A stretch of DNA of 64,000 bases from Heterobilharzia americana. Taxonomy: Eukaryota; Platyhelminthes; Trematoda; Strigeidida; Schistosomatidae. The stretch is taken from NCBI GenBank assembly GCA_944470555.2, contig OX104128.1:58473257-58537256 (forward strand). Direction: 5' to 3'. Below, in pieces: positions 9,282 through 18,959 of the stretch. Each line of letters begins with the position of its first letter. Within the stretch, counting starts at the first letter, position 1. The translations under genes and the position numbers were made by a program. The notes beneath the pieces were generated by a model. The model had not been told where the DNA came from. It searched no databases and saw only the letters and a program-made list of their open reading frames with translations.

Positions 9282-10867
9282 TCATAGATTCCATAAACTA
9301 TTCGTTCGACTAGTATCATTGATTATAGACACTGTAGGACAACATGTTATACTATTTTGATCAACACTCTCTTCGTCAATATTCCCATCTGATAACCGAT
9401 GAAGTATTAGACCCGTATTGACAGAATTCTCTACAGTTATACCATTCCGTTTATGAATTGACATATTGGCAATTGATGATGAAACAGTATGAATGCCTAC
9501 AACTGTAGATTGTGTAGAAGTCTTTGAATCGAGTCTTTCATTCGATGATAATGAAGAATACAGACCTGTAGGTACATCCAACTTATGACTATCATCATTT
9601 AGAATAAGTGAATTGCAAATTATCGTGTCAGAGGGATTTGGTACTTTCATATCTTGAATTAATATTGGAATGACTTCAATGTTGTTAGTAGTGATATGAT
9701 TATTATTGTTATCACCACCACCACCACCACATGTTGTAGCAATAGGTAAATGTGTTCCACGTGAATGTGAATTCAGATTATTGATATGCGGTTGATATGA
9801 AGAGGATGATGAAGAGAATGATGATCGTCTATGCATATACATTTGATGATTAGATGGTTGTGTACTACTACTACCACTACTACTACTACTACTAGTAGTA
9901 GTGGTAGTACAATTCTGAAGAGAAACTGTCCCAAGATTTCGTGAATTGTTTAATGGAAGATCATTAGAATAGAAGTGATTTGAAAATATTGGAGACTGAT
10001 GACCACCACCACCACCGCCAATGCTAGCACCATTTGGTTCATAGTTCGAGAATGATCTGCTTAAACCACTGAATGCATTCGAATTCATAGTAAGATGATG
10101 AGGATGATGATTATTTGAAGATGGATTAACAATTGATGAAGTATTAATGCATCCAGTTAAACTGGACATCGATATAAATCCATACAAACTTAATACATCC
10201 ATAGCATTGGCTATTTCTTCTGTAGCTATATCAGAATAACCAGCACTTCTTAACACATTGCGTATACCTTCAAGACTTCCATTTGAATTCGGTGAAGACA
10301 TGACGCATCCAGTTGTATTAGTATATGTTGGAGATAATTTAGCTCCATAATGAGCAGCAACAGATCCTAAAAGACTATGCGGAGAATGAGGAATAGATTG
10401 ATGATGTGTGCTGGCAACACCTCGACCCATCAATGCTCGACCTCCGTTAGTCATTAGTGTGGATGAAGACGATCTGGTAGCATTTGGAGGACATCCAACA
10501 ACTGCATTCATTGCCGCCATAGCAGCAGCAACATTTGGAGAAGGATTTCCACTAAACATAGATACAGAAGTTGGATTTGAGGTAGTTGGGCTGACAGGTG
10601 AAAGAGAATTAATGTGTGCGCTTGTAAAAGTAGAATTTGAACTTGATACAGTTCGAAAGTGAACATCTGAACTAAAATTCATACCGCATACAGGTAATCC
10701 TGGATGTGATCCAACTGATAAAGCATACGGTGAACCAGTAGGATAAGCACTTGCAACTGGTCCAATGATTTCAGAGTAGGATATATTCGGACAACTAGAT
10801 GATTGGGGATCCTCAGCAATTTTACTTAAAATTAAAGCGATAGCTTCACGTGTTTGAGAAAGTTCAC
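9282..10867 (-). CDS. nova: NOVA/pasilla RNA-binding protein, last coding exon
   Basis: The exon follows a clean acceptor (TTTTGCAG, then GTGAACTT at 10867) and runs to a stop at 9282-9284. It begins GELSQTREAIALILSKIAED, the last helix of KH2, then PQSSSCPNISYSEI and GPVASAYPTGSPYA, nearly the NOVA/pasilla sequence after KH2. Further on, DIATEEIANAMDVLSLYGF resembles the NOVA segment containing ALNTLASYGY that precedes KH3. The rest (about 500 residues) is low-complexity: Ser, Asn, His, Thr and Gly runs such as SSSSSSGSSS and GGGGGG. No third KH domain (no second GxxG loop) is present before the stop. NOVA proteins bind YCAY clusters in pre-mRNA and steer alternative splicing in neurons. An unseen alternative exon could still supply KH3. 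Confidence 0.9.
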
Positions 10868-11899
10868 CTGCAAAATATAGGCAAGAAATTATTGATTACT
10901 ATTGTATAGAAAAAATTCATTGAAAAGCAATACTAAATCTTCCATAATAAAAAGAAGGGTGGATCGAATTGATGTCACTATTGGTATAGACACTCCTTTC
11001 CAAATGCCTCCCGTATACTGTCTGTATTTTTAAATCTGATATTAATGGTGAATAATGGAATCCAGGACGCACATTTCGTACCATTTAGGACTCGTCAGCT
11101 GAATGCATCTGTGAATGAGTGGTGCTGTAGACAGCAGGTAGTGAGAGTGGGTTTCTTCCCCCGCCCCTGAAGTTTCACCAAATGTAGCTGGTCATGCTTT
11201 CAAACGACAACAAAGCAACAAGCTATACTAACTGAAAAGTTTGTTCCCTGGGATTCTACTACGGTACAAAGATCTGTTACTGTTAAACACCATGCTTTGA
11301 TCAATAAAAAAATAAATCTCAAACTTCCCAAAAAAGACGTCCCATGGGGAATTGTGATCAAACGAAATAAACCCAGCTATTCTTTCACATATCTCTCAAA
11401 ACACAACTTGTACAGTGTGGACAGCTTTCAGCAGTTTACAAAATCCAATAAATCTCCTTATCTTTGCTTTAATTTCCTGATATCAGTAGTGGGTCTCTTA
11501 TAGTTTTCTTTACTTCTCATCCTATGACTACTAAACCAACCAAACACGATTTTTGGTCTCCTAAAATCATGTTACAGCTTTCAACATCCGAAACCCTATG
11601 ATAAATCAAACAGGTATCATCTACCAAAACTTTGGAATCTCGAGTCATATGTATGTGCTGTTTCTGAGGTGGAATACAAGACCTAAACGTAGTTATTTAC
11701 TTGACTAGAACTAATGAGTCTAAAAAATACACAATTTCAGAACGGGAATTTTTCAGTCATTGATTACAGTCATCTTCAGGATGTCAGTTAAGCCAACTTT
11801 AATTCCCATAAACATTTCTAACTGACAGTCAAAGATTTCATAAATCAGTATCAGATCTTGTTCTGATGACCCTTGGACTTCTTCTAATCCGATTCAATC

Positions 11900-14800
11900 T
11901 TATTTTTTTTTACTCAGTATTGAATGTAGGCAACTTTAATGCACAAGAAGAAAAGCTTAGTATTGAATGACCAGCTTTCTTGAACTCATTGGCTGTAGGC
12001 ATAACATTAGGTTATAGAGTAGAACAAAATAATTCTCGACTGAATACCAATTAACTATCTGAGTGTTGGTTAGACTGAATAAATATGTAAGAACTAGGAA
12101 GGATAATGACACTCGTCAATGCCTGGTAGTGATCTCCGCTAGTGCACCCACCAACTAAACTTCAGATGTCCTAATCGATAAATTCTATTCAAATCTGTCG
12201 ATTTTGCAATCTAAAATAAAATGTTCACGTACAATTATACTACTAGGCGACATCAACGCTCAAGTAGAAGAGCTAAACTAATTGAAAAGGTATTTGGGAG
12301 ATATTTACTGCATCCCATTATAAGAAATTGACAACTATGATAGCCTCTTGCAATTTTGTTACGCCTATCATTAACTTCAACCAAGTAGAGACACTGTCTC
12401 TCTTGGTGTCCACCAATAAACCAATACTGAACAGAGAAAGATCATACTGCTGTAATCCATCGTAGAAGAGTATACTGTACTCCCATCACACGACAACACA
12501 GGCAAGTGTATGTTAAGGCATAGAGAAGAGACAATTCAACGGAGAAAATTTTCTTTCTCGACGATATCATTTTCTATAGCTGTACAATCGTATTCATGTA
12601 TATATCATAAACATATAACAGTCTATTATAAAACAATAGGGTATGCTTACATCATTAACCTAGTGCTAGTTAATATAGGCTGCACAAAGCACACGTTTTC
12701 CAGACTTATCTCTCAGCACTATCCTGCATGGTTGTCGAGGAGAGAATGTAAATCAATTAACAGTTCAATTCTTGGACATTTGGTCAACTCTGGACAGAAA
12801 GCTAAACCAGAATCCTCCTTCTTTAGTATCATTTATCTTGTCAGATGGAATAGTTCAAAAGGAGTACACCTTCGACAGTTGTGCACAGTGGAGGCACTGG
12901 CAATTCAAGCCTGATCTCTGCGTACAAAACAAGTATGTTCAATCTCTCATCTTACCATGGTCTTCACACTTTCACTTGTTATTCGATCTCATTATAATTA
13001 ATTAGTTTATTATTATCACCTTCACTATGACGATTGTCTCATTCTTCACCTTCTTTACACCTATCTGTCTATCAAGTGGATACTCAATATTTGCGTTTCA
13101 TATCTACCAACAATTTTCACCTTGTCAAGCTCCTTGCCTTCTTCGATATTTCTACTGTCTTGATTGATAACGCAACTACTTTGCATTGTTGATTCCGTTT
13201 TTTTGTAGCACTTGGTTAATGATGTAAGCATACCCTATTGTTTTATAATAGACTGTTATATATTTATGATATATAAATGAATACGATTGTACAGCTATAG
13301 AAAATGATATCGTCGAGAAAGAAAATCTTCTTCGCTGAATTATCTCTTCTCTATGACTCAATGGGCATGTTTCGTAGTATGTTAAGGCCTTCAACGGTGA
13401 AGGGAACAAACATTAGTGCAGGCTGTGTGTCCTTCAGTAGAAGAATGAGAACGTCAAGTACGCAATGACTGAGAGAGATAGCTAAGCATTTATACGAAAA
13501 TGGAAGTAATTCTCTTCTTGATTACGTACACATAGAGTAATATTCAGTTCATTGTATACCGATCACAGACAGTTATTAAACTACAACTACAGGTTAGTAA
13601 AAACCGGTAGACTTCCGTGGCCTGATCAATACTAGTAGAGTCTTTCAGCTGGTTCTAACCACAATGCAGAGTGAAAATAGTTCAAACGTTAATTGACTAG
13701 GAATCTTCGTAATGATAAGAAGCAGTGGTACGGGTGGTGAAAGCGATGGAGTAGGCATCAGCCTGGCAATCATTCTGGCTTATTAAGGATACTTGAAAGA
13801 AGACGATCGGCGAGATCATCAACGAAAAGAGTGGGTTCTAGATCACATATCGTGAAAGGTGGTTAAGGCGTCAGGCATAAGACTTTAAAGAGTGATTCGA
13901 TTGGCCTACATCGAAGCTTTAGTCGTGCAAAACCAAGCCCAAACCTGAATAGGACGTAGTTGTTCGCCTCACAATCCTCCTAGAAGCTGCGAAAACTCTT
14001 TCAAACTCGAAATGATGCATAGCAGCACGACTCGATGGATTACCACTAAGACCTTTTAAAAATGTAGGTAAAAAACTAACCTGTGGAGGTAGCCAAGAGA
14101 TTAGCTTAGATCGCTAATTATTTTGGTCAGTAAGAAAAGATGTCTTCATATGGCACTTAGGTGGGAATCAGTTAGAATAACATCGTGTCCGGGATCCTAC
14201 GATCAATAGTCATCCGACGCCTAACCAGAGCTCAAGAATAAAACCCACTTCTAGTAAACGATAAAAGCATCTTTTTGTGAAGGGAGTACCACCGAGCAAG
14301 TAAGTAATGCTAACCACGGAGCTGATTTGAAATCATAGTCATGTGCCAGCTAGTGGGGAGATTTCGTGTAACCTCAAGTACCTCCAACTTCTCAGGAGTT
14401 GAATTACTCTCTGAAAGATTCTCGGTTAGCTTAAATTACTCGGACGACAAAGTCCCGTTAGATGAAGATATCCTGACCGAAATTCTCAGCACGTTCTACA
14501 TGCGTTTCACACCTATCAGATGTAACATGATGTTTCAGGACTGATCTGCTTCGGCTCCTAATTCAAGGAGAGGTAGTGAAGTGGTAGAATACATTGACTA
14601 CTTCGTTTACTTCAGGGGTTGCATCCATCCAAATGACTTGGTTGTTGATGATATCTCAGCCAGAATAGAGAAAACCCTTTTCAGCATTCACCAATCTACA
14701 TCATCTATGCCGCCAGTGAAATATATGACTACCTATCGAAGAACGAGTGTATTGCATTGAGGTTCATCAAGTCGTATTGTACACAACTGTAAAACATGGC

Positions 14801-15000
14801 CGTTGAAGATAGAAGATATGTGAGGAGGTACAGGTTTTTGACCACAAGCGTCTTGCAGCATTGTTGGCATATAGTGGAACCTCTGTGTGAGCAATGCCGA
14901 GGATCAAGGATAGACAGGAGGTAATAAGTCAGGGGAGACAAGTCAGTCCATGAGGTTATGTGCCTGCTGCAAATGCAAAGGTGGTTTGGACATACCGAGG
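11900..15000 (+). mobile_element. Old RTE-clade LINE I, heavily decayed
   Basis: Lies in the NOVA intron 10868-15173, opposite strand to the gene. Endonuclease remains near 12225-12370 read LLGDINAQVEEL then YLGDIYCIP and DNYDSLLQFCY, the RTE GD.NAQ...DNG.RLL pattern. RT C-terminal remains near 14580-14900 read VEYIDYFVYFRGCIHPNDLV, DDISARIEK and CKTWPLKIEDM, matching the RTE pattern FTYLGS..S.DGL..DEI.ARI and ETWPLR.EDM. Many stops and frameshifts; the middle (12500-14300) is barely recognisable. Ends are approximate. Confidence 0.65.
12520..13357. repeat. Inverted repeat, 150-bp arms
   Basis: About 150 bp at 12520-12672 recur in inverted orientation at 13207-13357 with only scattered differences; both contain CGACGATATCATTTTC and GGGTATGCTTACATCATTAA (the right arm on the minus strand). 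The spacer is about 530 bp. It sits inside or beside the decayed LINE I. I cannot assign the arms to a known family. Confidence 0.75.
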
Positions 15001-15173
15001 CATCGAGTAAAGAAACAAATCACTAGTGTAATGTATACACATGGCTGCTTTTAATTCAAGTATTTATTCATTAATATTCTTCTAAAATGCAGAAATCTCG
15101 TTAAAATAAAGTGAACAGCATAATCATCAGTTATATATGAATTGGAAATAAACAAATAAAACGGTTATTTTAC

Positions 15174-15327
15174 CTGCCACAGTAACACATCTTTCAGCTA
15201 AGTTAAGCTCTTTAGACTTCTGAGATACCTGAATAAATACTCCAGTTGTATCTTTTAATTCCTTGATGAAGCTGCCACCTTTTCCGATTATCATTCCAGC
15301 TGTACTATTAGGTACTAAAATTTTAAC
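15174..15327 (-). CDS. nova: NOVA, KH2 core exon
   Basis: Acceptor TTTTTAG before GTTAAAAT (15327) and donor CAG|GTAAAAT (15174/15173). The exon is 154 nt and encodes VKILVPNSTAGMIIGKGG then SFIKELKDTTGVFIQVSQKS and KELNLAERCVTVA, the KH2 domain with the RNA-gripping GKGG loop. It is very close to the pasilla/NOVA KH2 (VPNSTAGxIIGKGG is almost invariant). It starts in phase 0 after the KQ of the upstream exon and ends with one base of a Gly codon completed by GT of the last exon, so the frame is continuous. The next upstream intron (15328-26694) is 11.4 kb. Confidence 0.93.
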
Positions 15328-15364
15328 CTAAAAACGTGTTATACAATAAACAGAAGTATATACT

Positions 15365-15750
15365 TTGGAAGATAAACTGAATCTTTTGATTAAAAATGTT
15401 TTGATTGAAAACCAGTATCCTGAGCGTTTCATCACTTCATTCCATCCCACTTTTACGGCTCCTAAAAAGCCTCTTCACATAAGCTTACAGTTCAATGGAG
15501 AGACATCAGCAGAAAATATTGAGAAACTGTCTGGTATACTCATCAAGAAAGACTTTATATACTGCCAAACTCAGATTAACTTCCTCCAACTACCCAATGT
15601 ATCGATTATGCGTAAAGGATAAGCTAGCTCTGATGGTCACCTCGATGTGTCTATCATTTCCCCTGCTCCTGTGGAGTAAGGTATTATACTGGCTGTAGTC
15701 AGCGTTCGCCTTTCAAACACATACCAGCCTAGTTCTACAAAGGAGAAAGG
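15365..15750 (+). mobile_element. Penelope-like element fragment (linker/GIY-YIG start)
   Basis: The plus strand encodes NVLIENQYPERFITS, KKPLHISLQFNGETSAENI, EKLSGILIKKDFIYCQTQIN and then, after a frame change near 15600, KDKLALMVTSMCLSFP. This follows the PLE pattern between RT and GIY-YIG: a GYP..FI helix, KP.YI.LPFKG, a thumb-like helix, KDKLP..., then the cysteine-containing start of the nuclease domain. It is a different lineage from the PLE at 5148-6778. It begins less than 40 bp from the KH2 exon, next to that exon's splice acceptor. Confidence 0.65.
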
Positions 15751-15803
15751 ATAACACTTCGAAACTCTGTTTTATAACATTTGATCGATTATGGCCACTT
15801 GAA

Positions 15804-15817
15804 GGGGGGGGGGGGGG
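15804..15817 (+). repeat. Poly-G run of 14
   Basis: Fourteen consecutive G on the plus strand (C in the NOVA sense strand) in a NOVA intron. Mononucleotide G runs of this length are rare in AT-rich DNA and often mark low sequencing accuracy. Confidence 0.9.
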
Positions 15818-16073
15818 TAAATGCAGAACACAACTTCAATGTCATCTACAAAGTTGGCGCAAATCACGTAAAAGGTGTATCTTTTCATTCTGATCTTATT
15901 ACACTTCAATAATTCTGATTTTTCTTTACACTCATCGTGTTACAACATCATTCAACTTTGTATCCAAATCTTAGTTCGGTCTCTAAAAGTCACCTTCTTA
16001 TTACTATTTCAAACATTACGTAATTCTTTTTTTCCCATCCATTGATTTATAATCAAATATGAACTTCTATCTG

Positions 16074-16390
16074 GAGGTTTGTGGAGATTTAGGAATTGAT
16101 TTCAGGTTGGAATTCATAATGGACTGATATCAGTTGGAGGGACATCGGAAACCTGGGAGCACTGTACAGCCGTTTCGTCTTAATATGGGAATCCTCAGTA
16201 GTGCACACCCATGATCTCTCCCCACCCCACCAGGGATCGAACCCGGGACCTTCAGGTACCGTGACCGCCACCTTACCATTGAGCAGCTGGGTCCGAATCC
16301 AATAGTCCATATTTCCTACTTCTCTCAGTTAACGATAAAATGCGACCTGCAAGTCAAACATGAAGACACTTACTCAATGACGCCATTGGT
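16074..16390 (-). repeat. Hammerhead SINE copy, minus
   Basis: Single (not paired) copy: leader with the CAATGACGCC-like segment, tRNA-like B box GGTTCGATCC (minus strand, about 16231-16241), hammerhead at 16159-16204 and the 3' segment with CTGATATCAGTCC. The hammerhead keeps CTGAGGA and GAAA and has GTA, a permitted but weaker triplet; stem II has lost its G-C closing pair and stem I has an A/C mismatch at the core. Confidence 0.7.
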
Positions 16391-16763
16391 TGCAAGATAC
16401 GCCTTTCTCTCTATTCTTCCATTAAGAAGCAACACTTTGAGCAGTGATATCACTCACCCTCTGATTGACACTTGACATCAGACATACAATCTCAATTCCT
16501 CCAACATGCAAGCTCAATTCCTCAGAAGCTTGCTGAGGCTACAACAAACAAACACATGAACCTCTGTCAATTCTAATAACCTTTTTGACTCTTATTTGCT
16601 TAAGTCATTCTTTATCAACCTTAGATGGCTGGTTACTTCTTCACTCTTACTTAATCGCAACATCTTCTGTTCACATCGAATTCTCATAACTAACTGAGCT
16701 GACAATGTTAAAGTTCCTCTGTTCGGATTACTACTCCTTTCGTTATTTTCATTCGAGAAACTT

Positions 16764-17165
16764 CTAAACATGGGAGTACTGGACAGCTGTTTCATCCCAC
16801 TAATATGGAACTCCTCAAAAGTGCGCCAGGGATCCAACCCAAGAACGTCAGGTTCAGTGACCACCACCTTACCATTCAGTCACTCGGTGGGAATCCAATG
16901 GTCCGTTTCCAACTTCTCTCAGTTCACAATGTCATCGTTGAGTATTTGTCCTCACCTCAACTCATCTCACCTCGCCACAAACTCCCAAATCCAATTCACT
17001 CTCCCTAGCCATATCACGACAGCTCCACAATTTCGGAATATCCTCATATAAGTAGTAGGACTTCCTATATTTGTAGAACAGGTGCTGAATCATACCTGTC
17101 ACACCTACTTACTGTTGATTCGATAGGGAAACACTCAGTTATTAATCTCTCCCTCCATCTAAGTT
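16764..17165 (-). repeat. Hammerhead SINE joined to PLE-like leader, minus
   Basis: The minus-strand order is: PLE-tail-like sequence (17165-17040, sharing CAGCACCTGTTC and TAACTGA-type stretches with 5200-5410 and 6505-6650), repeat leader with CAACGATGACATTG, tRNA-like box, then a decayed hammerhead (16776-16824, core TTGAGGA, ATGAAA before helix III). This copy shows the hammerhead unit contiguous with Penelope-tail-like sequence without a visible target duplication between them. Confidence 0.6.
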
Positions 17166-17631
17166 AATTTGAAGGTTGTTTGGACACTGGTGTCTACGGA
17201 AAACCTTCACACTTGAATCGTTGCTTAGACTTCAAATCATCTTACCTTGTCAGTTAGAATAGAAGGAGCAAAATGTCTAAATAATAACGGGGCCATGAAG
17301 AAATTTACTGGTGAGATAGGAGATTTGAGACAAGAACTCAGATACACTGAGGATACCCACCAAAAATTGTTCTGCTTAACTGACCAGTAAATTCACTAGC
17401 AGTTGTCAGAAAAATATGGCTAATAGTGGTAGTAATAATAATAATAATAGTAACAGTGGCAATACGAGAATGAAGAATTGAAAACCTCTACCGTATTACC
17501 TACCATACAAGGAAGGCAACTTGGAGATGTTTCATAAGATCTCCAATAGGTCTGTTTATTAGAGTGGCATTTGACCTCACGAACTCAGTTCGAAATGAGC
17601 TTCGCAGATCAAAATATTAAACTAGTTCAAT

Positions 17632-17825
17632 TAAGTATGATTCCGACCGAGTGGGTCAATGGTAACGGGCTGGCCAGGGAGGTTTCGGACCTTAGATTCC
17701 ATCCCTGAAGGGGGGGGGTCATGGGTGCGCACTACTGAGGAGTCCCATACTAAGACGAAGCTTGTACAGTGCTCCCAGGTTTCCAATGTTCCTCCAACTG
17801 ATGTCATTCCATGATGAATTCCCAC
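17632..17825 (+). repeat. Hammerhead SINE copy, plus
   Basis: tRNA-like segment (GGGTCAATGGTAACGGGCT), B-box relic, a G run, then a hammerhead at 17729-17772 with CTGAGGA but GAAG for GAAA and a mispaired stem II; 3' segment ends CTGATGTCATTCC. Judged inactive. 5'-truncated relative to the copy at 16764. Confidence 0.7.
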
Positions 17826-18059
17826 CTAAAATCTGAACTTCATTCAAAGACTCGTTTTCCGTTACGCTATGTGGATAGAATATTTATATGCTATTGTACA
17901 GCTTGAGATCACTGAAATGGAGTAACTCGTCGGTAAACTTCTTTTGTTTTATGACTTAGTGGGATTTTTAAACTACAGAAATATACTGTAATGATACTTG
18001 TTATTTTTCGTTGCTATACAAGGCCGAATCGCTCGGGCGATTCATTACAACAATTGACA

Positions 18060-18262
18060 CCCGTTGCACAATAGGTGGCTACCGTGCCCCACTAACTTAG
18101 TGGACAACGCTCTAGCGTTTAAAGCGAAGGATACTCTGGGTTTGAGCCTCGGTGGGAACAACGTAAGCCACTGGAGTGCAGGTGCACATCTAGTTGATGA
18201 GTCCCAAATAGGACGAAACGCGAATCCTCGATTTCTCTGCTAGTTTCCAACATCAATATAAT
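18060..18262 (+). repeat. Sm-alpha-like hammerhead SINE
   Basis: tRNA-like promoter region with B-box-like GGGTTTGAGCC (about 18135-18145), then a hammerhead: stem II GTCCCAAATAGGAC (18201-18214), GAAA (18215-18218), ACGCGAATC, closing CTGCTAG. The stem II/loop is the one known from the schistosome Sm-alpha ribozyme. The core reads TTGATGA (18194-18200), with U in place of the essential C3, and stem I has a mismatch, so cleavage should be lost. This is a distinct hammerhead family from the CTGAGGA copies. Confidence 0.7.
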
Positions 18263-18959
18263 ACAGGAATATATCTATACAAAGAAAAAAGGCAAATGAT
18301 AAACTTCATCGATGTGATAAATCAGCAGTAGAAACATAAATATGGAAAGCCATTAGGGATTCAATCTGAAAAAAGTATTTGCATAGTTAAGCACAAAAAG
18401 GTCTCAAAATACACAATATACACAGACGAGATCTTAAATAATGTGTGACAGTTACTTTACTTTTAGGTAAACTGGGAATAAGATGAAGTTTTAGTGACTC
18501 GCGTCTCATAAAGCGATCCACAAAACTGTTTAACACTTATTAACAGATTGGAATATCGCATAAAATGGTTTAAAAAGGGAATAAAGCATAAAATGTTTTT
18601 AAAATGATACTATCAAGACAGAATGGATACAATTCAGAGACAAATTGCATATGCATATGACTAGACTATGAGAAAGAAGTGAGGACTAATAGAACTAATC
18701 GGCTACCCACATCTCAACCCATTGGTATTCAAGCTGAAACTATACTTCTCTCACTACAATGGCCCCATCAATATCCTGCTGTAGTCTACAAGTGGATATA
18801 ATACAGAGACAGTGAACTTTATTCTTCGAATACTTCAATCCTAATCTGACTGGTTCTCTATAACGTCAAGACTCATCATCATTATTGATAACATAGGACC
18901 GAGCATTGCTACACAATAGTTCAAGTTGCCACACCTTATATCAGTGCATCAAGTAACAA

